Source of the DNA: Ahaetulla prasina
Taxonomy: Eukaryota > Chordata > Lepidosauria > Squamata > Colubridae
Length of the DNA stretch: 64,000 nt
Reading direction: 5' to 3'
NCBI RefSeq assembly: GCF_028640845.1
Contig: NC_080541.1
Span: forward strand, 141,945,464-142,009,463
The notes beneath the pieces were generated by a model, which searched no databases, was not told the DNA's origin, and saw only the letters and a list, made by a program, of their open reading frames with translations. Positions 1 through 8,715 of the stretch are shown here, in pieces. The position numbers and the translations under genes are program-made. The first letter of the stretch is position 1. Every line of letters starts with the position of its first letter.

Positions 1-415
1 CCTGAACCTCATTACTGTATTTAAATAATTTGCCCAATTTTCAATACACCAGCAGATGGCACTCCTAAGATTTTGCCAAGAGGTATTAAAAAGAACGTTG
101 AGCTCAGATATATGGAACAGTCAGCATAGCATTGCAAATGTTGTTTTATAAATATAGTGTTATTTATATAAATATGATTTTGGTTATTAATGCAATATTT
201 GTGCCAGTTCAATGAGCTATACAATAATCACAAATTATGTTAACTGCTATCTTTTACAAATATGAAACAAACAATGTAATTAATGGCTACAATAGAATAA
301 CTGAACAAAGAAAAGAAAAGAAAGATTTTTTGAAGTAATATTTAATAGTTGAATCTGAAAATGGTTATAATTATTAATGTCATTATAATATTAGAGAAAA
401 TAACACAAAAATCAA
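1..415. other. AT-rich intergenic DNA, nothing recognised
   Basis: No conserved coding, RNA or repeat signature was recognised. Short open frames here look like chance. Confidence 0.5.
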
Positions 416-1010
416 GTTTTCTGAGGAAAATGCCCTTGTAACCATTCATTTCCACTGTCTTCTCCATAATGTGGACTCATTGATACATTCAGATTAAGAA
501 TATTACTGACAGTTTTAGTCATCTAAATTATTACTCTAAGATAGAATGATATTTGACCTGAACCAGAGTAACAACAGACCAATCAGATGCCACAGAATCT
601 AGATTCTTATGCCTGAGCAGTATTCTCAGTGCTTATGCTAGTCAGTTTGTAACTGACATTGTGAAGACATTGGGTATCTGGAAGGCCTAAGGGAAAAATA
701 AGTAAGTTCTTGAAAAGTTCTTATAATTTTAACTTTTAATCTGCTAGGTTCCTCAGGTTTTCCTTGGAGATAGCACCCAGAATACAGTATTTTCCTATAC
801 TATGGGTTAAAAATACTTTCCAAGGTTTGTATTGTAAGAGAAATATTATTGCTATTATTCCATTTAGATCTTCATTAAAAAATGGAAAAAAGTAACGTCT
901 GAGAAGTTAGTAATAATCGTAAGATCATAGTACCATATCCCTAACTTCAAAAGGTTGTATTTCTTCTCTACTCTTCAAAAGCCAGACTGATGTTTGGTCA
1001 GTTGACAGAA
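416..1010 (+). repeat. Tandem unit, copy 1 of 3
   Basis: A ~595-bp non-coding sequence beginning GTTTTCTGAGGAAAATGCCC and ending TTGACAGAA next to a (TA)n run. It is repeated at 1050-1644 and 2040-2585. Copy 1 differs from the other two at shared positions (for example AGATAGAATGATATTTGACC versus AGAAAGAACGATGTTTGACC), so copies 2 and 3 are the closer pair. Confidence 0.95.
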
Positions 1011-1049
1011 TATATATATATATTTATATATATATATATATATATATTT

Positions 1050-1641
1050 GTTTTCTGAGGAAAATGCCCTTGTAACCATTCATTTCCACTGTCTTCTCCA
1101 TAATGTGGACTCATTGATACATTCAGATTAAGAATATTACTGACAGTTTTAGTCATCTAAATTATTACTCTAAGAAAGAACGATGTTTGACCTGAACCAG
1201 AGTAACAACAGACCAATCAGATGCCACAGAATCTAGATTCTTATGCCTGATCAGTATTCTTAGTGCTTATGCTAGTCAGTTTGTAACTGACATTGTGAAG
1301 ACATTGGGTATCTGGAAGGCCTAAGGGAAAAAATAAGTAAGTTCTTGAAAAGTTCTTATAATTTTAACTTTTAATCTGCTAGGTTCCTCAGGTTTTCCTT
1401 GGAGATAGCACCCAGAATACAGTATTTTCCTATACTATGGGTTAAAAATACTTTCCAAGGTTTGTATTGTAAGAGAAATATTATTGCTATTATTCCATTT
1501 AGATCTTCATTAAAAATGGAAAAAAGTAACGTCTGAGAAGTTAGTAATAATCGTAAGATCATAGTACCATATCCCTAACTTCAAAAGGTTGTATTTCTTC
1601 TCTATTCTTCAAAAGCCAGACTGATGTTTGGTCAGTTGACA

Positions 1642-1644
<3 letters not shown>
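1050..1644 (+). repeat. Tandem unit, copy 2 of 3
   Basis: Near-identical to copy 1, separated from it by a ~38-bp (TA)n tract and preceded by ATATATTT instead of the ATCAA that precedes copy 1. It is followed by (TA)n and then a Penelope-like insertion. Confidence 0.95.
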
Positions 1645-1675
<31 letters not shown>

Positions 1676-1681
<6 letters not shown>

Positions 1682-2004
1682 ATTCGTCATCTTCAGGCTT
1701 CAGCGTGCTTCTGGGAGCAATGTGTGATCGCAGCTATTTCTTTACACCCCCCCAGCCAATCAGAGCACAGAAAAACCCCCAGCCAATCAGAGCACAGCCA
1801 AGCTCCCACCCAATCAGTTCAAACCCCCACTAGCAGTTAAAAGGAAGAAATAGCTGCGATCACACATTGCTCCCAGAAGCACGAAGCTGAAGCCTGAAGA
1901 TGACGAATGAGACTTAAAAACGTCGCCAAGACACTTCCAATTTTACACGGAGAAAACCCGAACAACCAAAGACCTATATACAAACACCCGTGAAAACCTC
2001 AGAA

Positions 2005-2010
<6 letters not shown>
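1676..2010 (+). mobile_element. Penelope-like terminal repeat (pLTR-like) with inverted arms
   Basis: Two inverted arms (about 1676-1748 and 1844-1916) read TCTCATTCGTCATCTTCAGG and its complement, surrounding a ~95-bp centre with two AGCCAATCAGAGC boxes. The right side continues CGTCGCCAAGACACTTCC and ends CCTCAGAAAACAAATATA. The same repeat occurs at 33385-33650. I assign it to Penelope-like elements because the CTGAAGA...GAAACGTC arrangement in its relative is a known feature of their terminal repeats. Here that core is damaged (TTAAAAACGTC). Confidence 0.65.
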
Positions 2011-2039
<29 letters not shown>

Positions 2040-2042
<3 letters not shown>

Positions 2043-2585
2043 TTCTGAGGAAAATGCCCTTGTAACCATTCATTTCCACTGTCTTCTCCATAATGTGGAC
2101 TCATTGATACATTCAGATTAAGAATATTACTGACAGTTTTAGTCATCTAAATTATTACTCTAAGAAAGAACGATGTTTGACCTGAACCAGAGTAACAACA
2201 GACCAATCAGATGCCACAGAATCTAGATTCTTATGCCTGATCAGTATTCTTAGTGCTTATGCTAGTCAGTTTGTAACTGACATTGTGAAGACATTGGGTA
2301 TCTGGAAGGCCTAAGGGAAAAAATAAGTAAGTTCTTGAAAAGTTCTTATAATTTTAACTTTTAATCTGCTAGGTTCCTCAGGTTTTCCTTGGAGATAGCA
2401 CCCAGAATACAGTATTTTCCTATACTATGGGTTAAAAATACTTTCCAAGGTTTGTATTGTAAGAGAAATATTATTGCTATTATTCCATTTAGATCTTCAT
2501 TAAAAAATGGAAAAAAGTAACGTCTGAGAAGTTAGTAATAATCGTAAGATCATAGTACCATATCCCTAACTTCAAAAGGTTGTAT
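2040..2585 (+). repeat. Tandem unit, copy 3 of 3 (truncated)
   Basis: Matches copy 2 closely but stops about 50 bp early, at GGTTGTA, where TATATATATTTATC follows. It is preceded by the end of the Penelope-like repeat and a (TA)n tract. Confidence 0.95.
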
Positions 2586-3495
2586 ATATATATTTATCAC
2601 ATGTAACTACCATAACAGTGGTTACATCCTTGGTACCATTCATGAATTTATGTGCAAGATGTTAATTTGAAATAGTCAAAAGGCATGCTATGCAATTTTA
2701 CATGAAATTCAATTTCACTCAGTTCATAAGTGTTTACTTTTAAACCATCCTGCACACGATCAATTTGAATGCTTGGAATCCAAAAATATAGGTTGGTTGC
2801 CTGTTTATGACTTTATTTAATTTATGGGACACAAAAAAGAAAGCTAGAGTTTCCCATATTTATGAATGGAGTGATAATGCTTATTTATTAATTAATTTAA
2901 ATTTGTATGCTGCCCATTTCACTGATATAGTGGCTCTAGGTAGCTTTGTAATGTGCTAACGCGTTGCAGTGTGCAGAGGTGTAAACATGGCATCTATCAG
3001 TAACACATACAATTCTTACAGGAAAATATGCAATTGTTTTAAAGAGTTGCAGACAAGTGCTTTGTGTGTACTGAAAACCTCCCTTTTAAAAATTGTGCTG
3101 CCCAGTCTTGCAACCCACATAAAATAATTATAAGCCGTGGATCAGATATTATTCAATACTAATTAAAGAAAACATACTCCTCGTGCAGCACAAATTATGG
3201 AAAGGAATGGAAAGCAGCATCATGGCATATAAAAATAGGGCCCTGATACTCGAGCTTCACAAATTATTTGAAGAGGTGCTTTAGTTTTGTGTGAGGGCAG
3301 CACCTCTTTTCAGTTCATGGAAAAAGACTCTGCTCAAGCTCAAGAAAAAAAGATGCCATAGCACTTCAAAGACCTTTCATAAATGTCACCAGATATGATG
3401 GATTTACATAAGCTACCATAATTTTAGTAATTTTAGTTTCTTCTATGTGCATTTCTGAAAGAACTCTTGTCATATGTAATGTTTGGGAACTAATA
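2586..3495. other. AT-rich intergenic DNA
   Basis: No gene seen. A weak LINE-tail-like piece (AAATTTGTATGCTGCCCATT and following, about 2885-2950) resembles the CR1/L2-type tails seen elsewhere in the window. Confidence 0.4.
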
Positions 3496-3503
3496 ATCTA
3501 TAC

Positions 3504-3636
3504 TACGATGTCAAACTTGTAGCGTTACATCGCCATTACGTGACGTATCACGATGTTTTTTCCCTTCGTGGAGCTGGGGTGGGTGTGACCTGCGCATGAA
3601 CCATCATACCCATGGGCCGCCATTTTGATACCCCTG
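3504..3636 (+). mobile_element. Short hAT-type miniature transposon
   Basis: 133 bp flanked by a perfect 8-bp direct repeat ATCTATAC (3496-3503 and 3637-3644). Ends resemble GATGTCAAAC / TTTTGATACCCCTG, related to the element at 42128. An 8-bp target duplication is the hAT hallmark. It has no coding capacity. Confidence 0.75.
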
Positions 3637-4167
3637 ATCTATACCAACCACATCTTAATGGATTTGACATCAGAGAACGCCCCAATGACTGTTAGTGTGT
3701 GTCACCATCTCTGTTACTTGTTACTCTATTAATAGTGCCTAGTGGTTTGAAAGCAGGGGTGAAAAATTCCAGCCCATTGACATAGCCTGTGTAGCCACTG
3801 TAGCCCTCAAATCCTCCAATTCTATCTCCTCCTCACATGTGCAAGTAGCATTATGAAATTGTAATGTTTTAAGCTTCCATAAAATAAAACAAAGCTCTTT
3901 TTTCACCTTTTATTTTTAAAATGTTCTTAGTCAGATATGGCTTTGAATTATTTTAAACACCATTGTGGCCCTTGCACTATAAGTACAGTCAATAAATTAC
4001 AGTGGCCATGTTCATATAACATGCTAATTCTAAAAAAAACACCTTATAGTGTAATGTAATGTGATGGTTGGTTCATACAACATGCTATGATGTAATGTAG
4101 AATAGAATAACAGAGTTGGAAGAGACCCTGGAGGTCTTCTAGTCCAACCCCCTGCTTACACAGGAAA

Positions 4168-4600
4168 CCTTATTTATTTATTTATTTATTGTTTCAATTT
4201 CTATACCGCCCTTCTCCCAAAGGACTCAGGGCGGTTTACAGCCAAAGTAAAGACAGTTAGTACAATTTTTAGGACCAGTTTAAAAGGAAAATTTAGAGTT
4301 GGTTGAAGAACTTAAAACCAATAAAACCCCTTATTAAAACCCCACTAGGCCAGTCCTGCACGGTGAAACAAAAATGTTTTCAGCTCGCGTCGAAAGGTCC
4401 AAAGATCAGGGAGTTGACGGATACCTGGTGGTAACTTGTTCCAGAGGGTTGGTGCCCCCACAGAGAAGGCCCTCCCCCTGGGCGCCGCCAGCCGACATTG
4501 ACTGGCCGACGGCACCCTGAGGAGAACCTCCCTATGGGAGCGCACTGGTCGATGGGAGGTCGCCGGTAGCAGCAGGCGGTCCCGTAAGTAACCCGGGAAT
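4168..4600 (-). mobile_element. L2/CR1-like LINE 3' end nested in the CR1 fragment
   Basis: The reverse strand encodes GAPTLWNKLPPGIRQLPDLW then TFRRELKTFLFH, the usual C-terminus of L2/CR1 reverse-transcriptase proteins. It is followed by a 3' tail with CCGCCCTGAGTCCTTTGGGA and (AATAAATA)n. It is 5' truncated. Confidence 0.75.
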
Positions 4601-4604
4601 ATAG

Positions 4605-4852
4605 ATTATTCCCCAATTATAGATTGGGGAAGGCACAGGCAGCATAAATGCAGGAGAACCAACCTGGAAGCCAAAACAGGGGCTGGGGGGTGCATACATG
4701 GGGTGGGAGCATGCACAGTGAATGCACACACGATTGGGGGCAGGATGCATGCACAGGGGGTGCTTGCACTGCATTTTGAGGATTGGGGCACACGCGCATG
4801 CATTTGCGCGTGTGCTTTGGGCACTCGGCACCAAAAAGGTTAACCATCACTG
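4605..4852 (-). mobile_element. hAT-like fragment
   Basis: Ends CCAAAAAGGTTAACCATCACTG, the complement of the left end of the element at 54798 (CAGTGATGGCTAACC). GCATGCACA-rich internal sequence is shared in style. The other end is not clear. Confidence 0.5.
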
Positions 4853-5089
4853 CCCTATACCATTTCAGACAAATGGTTATCCAATCTCTTCTTAAAAACT
4901 TGCAGTGTTGGAGCTTTTACAACTTCTGCAGGCAAGTTGTTCCACTGATTGATTGTTCTAACTGCCAGGAAATTTCTCCTTAGTTCTAGGTTGGTTCTCT
5001 CCTTGATTAGTTTCCACCCATTGCTTCTTGTAGCACGTTTGGTTTTTATTTAAACAATAGTGTATTGTGCAATGTATATTGTGCAACTA

Positions 5090-5200
5090 CATTGTTGTTG
5101 TTGTTGTTGTTGTTGTTAGTTGCCAAGTCGTGTCTGACCCATCGCGACCCCATGGCCTTTCACTCCCGCAGGTCTTCCCTCTGCTTGGAAAGCCTATGCT
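5090..5200 (-). mobile_element. BovB-like LINE 3' end
   Basis: (TTG)n followed by TTAGTTGCCAAGTCGTGTCT and GACCCATCGCGACCCCATGG, the complement of the BovB/RTE 3' end with its CAA tail, as also found in ruminants. Only about 100 bp remain. Confidence 0.7.
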
Positions 5201-5289
5201 TGTAGTCCTGAGTGAAGTACTTCTGCTGAGCCTCCTTCTCAGCCAGATCCAATTTGAACTGAGCCAGCTGTTTGGCCAACTCTTTCTCA

Positions 5290-5560
5290 TGGTGGCTGCT
5301 TAGTTCCAACAACTGCTTCCTGTTGTGGGCCTAAGGAGCCTGGGCAGGAAGGTGAGGAGTGGCTGGTAGGGGAGGGGTAAGTAGAGGCTGGCGAGGTGCC
5401 CCTCGATGTGAGTGACATCAAGTTGGCCACACCCACCCAGTCACATGACCACCTGGCCATGCCCACCCAGCTGGTCATTAGGCAAATCATATTAGTGGTC
5501 CATGGGATTTAAAATTATGGATTTAGTGGTCCCTAAGTTCCAAAAGGTTGAAGACCCCTG
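5290..5560. mobile_element. hAT-like fragment (right end)
   Basis: Contains GCCACACCCACCCAGTCACA-type sequence and ends AAAAGGTTGAAGACCCCTG, a typical hAT terminal sequence. The left end was not located. Confidence 0.45.
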
Positions 5561-5807
5561 ATTTACAACATGTTTTTTCAAAATCCCCATCACACTTTTT
5601 GTCATTTCAATTTTGTCTCTTGATTTCAATTATTTTCATAATTAAACCAAACTGACATTTCATATTTCATCTGTTGTTCTGTTTTACAATAAACAATATT
5701 CGCTTCTCACATTTACAATTAGTATTAATACAATTCTCTTATATCTACTAATATATACCTTATTTCCCTTCTTCCTTTCCACTATTCTTCCCCTTTTTAA
5801 TTCTCTA

Positions 5808-5866
5808 TCAGTCCCCAGTACTGAAAAGTACTGGGGACTGATTTTAAAAAGCAACTTTTTAAAATC
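5808..5866. repeat. Two adjoining perfect hairpins
   Basis: TCAGTCCCCAGTACT and its exact complement around GAAA (5808-5841), overlapping GATTTTAAAAAG/CTTTTTAAAATC around CAA (5840-5866). Function unknown; could be the ends of a lost element. Confidence 0.8.
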
Positions 5867-7118
5867 AGGAAAAGGGGCTTTTTTTTTACATTTTTACATT
5901 AGCTTGAAAAAGATGCTTTTTAAAAGGCTAATTCAGAAATCTAAAAACAGACAGCCTTCCTTAATGAATGGGAGAGAGAAGTTTGGTGCTTTTAAAAAGT
6001 CAACAATACTTTTTTCCAAATCATTTTTGAAGTGTCTGCTGCCCAAATAAATCCAAGAGTCATTCTACTTGAAGATTTCTGAAACTGAAGCTTATCTTGT
6101 TCGTCTTTTTTCATACAATAATTCTAGTGATGCGAGGCATGGGACCTAACTTTACTCCAGTGTAATGTGTTGATTGTGATAACACAATCAGTTGCTGTTA
6201 TTTTCACTATGGGTTAATGTTAATAGAAGTATCATCAGTTAAATAAGAATGTGAGCTATGTGTAGAAGAATCCATTTCAAGACACTTGAATGAACTTTAA
6301 CTATTTGCTTAAACAAATTAACAAAATCATGTCTTCTTTCTGGGATATTGGAAATATTCCTGACAGCAAGTTAATGTATCTTAAAACTTCATGGTGACTT
6401 TCTCTTTTCCATGTATCAAGCAGTGAAATAATCTTTCATTTGCCTACAGTTGAATAAGACTTAGGTATGAACATGTACTAAGGCAAAGGGGCATCATTTT
6501 GTTATAAACTATAAATCAAGGGACATAATGGTTTGGTTCAATCAACTAATCTATGATTTGTTTTTGACTTAGCCTACTGTATGAACACAGCAGTTGTGAT
6601 CTATAAACCATAGTTTAGAACTGATCATGATGTGTGAACAAGATCACGATATGTCACATTAGTATATTAGTCTAAGTAACTTGACATTTTTTCCCCATTT
6701 TTTTCATTCAAGGAATAAAATACAAACTCACAGATAATAACCAAGAACAGAACAAAACTTAACCGGACAAAATTGTTTGGGGGCATGGTTTTGTTCCTTG
6801 ATTTGGCAGATATGCCATTTTAGCAAAATGTTTCAGAATCCAGTCCTTAAACCTAAATCAATAGTTTGCCCGTGGCCTGAAGACACTTCATCTGTTACTG
6901 AGATGGACTAGAACGAGTTAAATGCCAAGCCTGCCTCGAAAGGTAGGGCAATCGAGTTGCTAAGTTTCTCCAGCATTTTGAAGCAAATATCATTAAAGGT
7001 CTTACTTAACTCCAAGTGATCTTTTGCATGGGGGGGGCGAGAGGTAAGTAAATTAAAAACATTTCAGCCTTTTCTTTCCTATCAATTCTGGCACAAGGCG
7101 CTGGTTTATTAAACCCAC
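5867..7118. other. Intergenic DNA upstream of CDC14A
   Basis: No coding or named repeat signature recognised. The sequence turns GC-rich from about 7100. Confidence 0.45.
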
Positions 7119-7496
7119 CCAACCCCAATAGCGCGGAGGCTGAGGAAAGCGAGAGGGGAGAATCGAGCTGCTCTTCTTTCGCAACCTGGCGGGGCCGAGG
7201 AGGCGAAGTGAGGCTGCCTCAGGTGCCATCCGGGGGACAGCCCTTCGGAGGCGTCGCTTCTCGGCCCGAGCCCAGGTGCGTATGTAACAAAGCCCGTGGT
7301 AACGTGGTTGCCACCGCAGCGCCGGCTGCCTGGAAACCGGGTCCTGCCCCTTTAAGCCGCCGGAGGGCGGGACGGAGGCGAAGAAATCCTTTCCACCCCA
7401 CCCTCCGGCCGGTTCCTCCGCCACTCCCGCGGGTCGCTGGGTCCCGGAGCCGTCGCCCTTTCCTTTTCCTCCTTTCGCGTGCTCACTCCCCATCCC

Positions 7497-7748
7497 ATGC
7501 GGGCGGCGGCGGGGAAGGAGTCTCTGGTGGCTGCTGCAGCAGCAGCAGCAGAAGCGGCGGCGGCGGCTGGAGCGCAACCCCGGGCAGCCGGCTCCGGCTC
7601 TCCCTTCCCCGAGCATGTCCCGTTGCTGCTGGCGCCGCTTTTTGTGAATCCGGTTGGGCGGCGGGGCTCTTGCCATCGCTGCTGCTGCTGCTCCTGCCGC
7701 CGCCGCCACCGCCACCGGAGAGCTCGCCGTTCCGAGGGGCGCTCATGA
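7497..7748 (+). other. Possible upstream ORF in the 5' UTR
   Basis: An ATG at 7497 opens an 83-codon frame rich in Ala and Arg that stops at 7746-7748, 50 bp before the CDC14A start and overlapping the weak in-frame ATG at 7745. If transcription starts upstream of 7497 this could dampen translation. The composition simply follows the GC-rich triplet repeats, so protein function is unlikely. Confidence 0.25.
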
Positions 7749-7798
7749 GTACCGAGACGTCGTCCCGCGCGTCTGCGCACCTCCGCGCCCTCTTTAGG

Positions 7799-7859
7799 AT
7801 GGAACCCAGCCCGCCTTTGGGCTCGGAGCAGCTGCTGGGCGCCTCCGAGTTGCTCAAAG
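7799..7859 (+). CDS. CDC14A: CDC14A exon 1 (start codon)
   Basis: Encodes M1-K20 (beginning MEPSPPLGSEQLLGASELLK) and the first base of D21, ending at a GTGAGC donor. The ATG at 7799 has a strong context (A at -3, G at +4) and gives a short leader close in length to the 16-residue leader of mammalian CDC14A. An in-frame ATG at 7745 would add 18 residues (MSTETSSRASAHLRALFR) but has C at -3 and A at +4, so I prefer 7799. The exon lies inside a CpG island. Confidence 0.85.
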
Positions 7860-8463
7860 GTGAGCGCGGGAGAAGCCGGGGTGGTGGTGGTGGCGGCGGC
7901 GGCGGGGCGCGTAACTTTCACTCTCCCGCCCCAGCTGTTGATTTCGTGTGCTTTGCAAGCACCTGCCTGGCCGGGGATGGGGGCTCCAAGAAAGCCGTCC
8001 CAAAGGGATCAGTCGGGTTAGATAGGTGATCCCCGGAATCGCGTAAACTTTGGGGGGTGGGGTGGGGTGGGGGGAAAAAGTGTTAAGAGGCGCGGGGAAA
8101 AAAAAGAGTGGGGTGGCCGAGCTGGTTAAGCACGAAGCCCCCCCCCCCGCCCAATATCTCGGATCAGGAGGGAAGTGAGGCTTTCCGACGCCCTCGGATA
8201 GCCTGACCCCGAGCGCTTTCCTCGAGGACGATGATCCCTGAGGTGTTTTGGTGCCTGCGATGAAATGGAGCCCGAAAGCTTCCCGTTGTGGTTACAATGG
8301 CCGGTTGGTGGCTTTAATAATGACGCTCGGAGCTGAGAAGTGAAGAGCGAGCGATCAACTGGTCTGGAAAGACCGGATCCTTCAGCAGCTCATCGCCTGT
8401 GTTTTTTCTTTCTTTCTGTTTTTTTTTTTTTTTGTCGTCTCCCTCCCCACCCCCGTATTTCAG

Positions 8464-8554
8464 ACCGACTTTATTTTGCTACTTTGCGGAACAGACCCAA
8501 AAGCACCGTCAACACGCACTATTTCTGTACGGATGAGGAGTTTGTTTATGAAAA
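8464..8554 (+). CDS. CDC14A: CDC14A exon 2
   Basis: Residues D21-N51, both end codons split by introns. Starts [20 protein letters not shown], which is nearly invariant in CDC14A, and ends VYE/N. The acceptor follows a T-rich tract ending in CAG; the donor is GTAAGT. It forms the start of the N-terminal DSP-like domain. Only about 600 bp separates it from exon 1, while intron 2 after it is ~15.2 kb. Confidence 0.95.
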
Positions 8555-8678
8555 GTAAGTTTGCTCTTCCTTTTTTGCCTTTCCCCCCCCCTCCTTGCTT
8601 TACTTTCGTTTTCTCATTGGAAACGTTTGTTTTAGTTCCTGTCGTCTCTAAGTGATTAAAAGAAGTAGGTCATGGGGG

Positions 8679-8680
<2 letters not shown>

Positions 8681-8709
<29 letters not shown>
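8681..8709. repeat. (TC)n microsatellite, intron 2
   Basis: Uninterrupted TC dinucleotides about 126 bp after the exon 2 donor. Confidence 0.9.

Positions 8710-8710
<1 letters not shown>

Positions 8711-8715
<5 letters not shown>

Larger units (their letters stand above)
4099..5035 (-). mobile_element. CR1-type LINE 3' fragment split by other repeats
   Basis: 4099-4167 and 4853-5035 together match the LINE fragment at 57808-58230 (GGTCTTCTAGTCCAACCCCC; ACTTCTGCAGGCAAGTTGTT). The break falls inside GGAAACC/CTATACC and is filled by a second LINE tail and a hAT-like end, so this is a nested insertion. ATAGAATAGAATAA at the start is the CR1-style tail in reverse. Confidence 0.75.
7120..8060. promoter_or_regulatory. 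CDC14A: CpG island / CDC14A promoter and 5' UTR
   Basis: An abrupt change from AT-rich DNA to about 900 bp dense in CG dinucleotides, ending with exon 1 and the start of intron 1. It holds a GC-box-like GGGCGGG near 7366, CAG/CTG and GGC triplet tracts (about 7530-7565 and 7678-7700) and no convincing TATA box. This is typical of a broadly expressed vertebrate promoter. The transcription start cannot be placed from sequence alone. Confidence 0.75.

Noticed and set aside
1943..2146. Reverse ORF over the Penelope-like tail and (TA)n
   Set aside because: It reads the tail and an Ile-Tyr microsatellite frame; not a gene.
7290..7320. Possible RFX X-box (GGTAACGTGGTTGCCACC) in the promoter
   Set aside because: The half-sites are in the wrong order for the X-box consensus, so a ciliary regulatory claim is not supported.
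7053..7921. Long reverse-strand and alternative-frame ORFs in the CpG island (up to 220 codons)
   Set aside because: They are Ala/Arg/Gly/Pro-rich shadows of triplet repeats and GC-rich DNA with no domain; the + strand exon explains the region.
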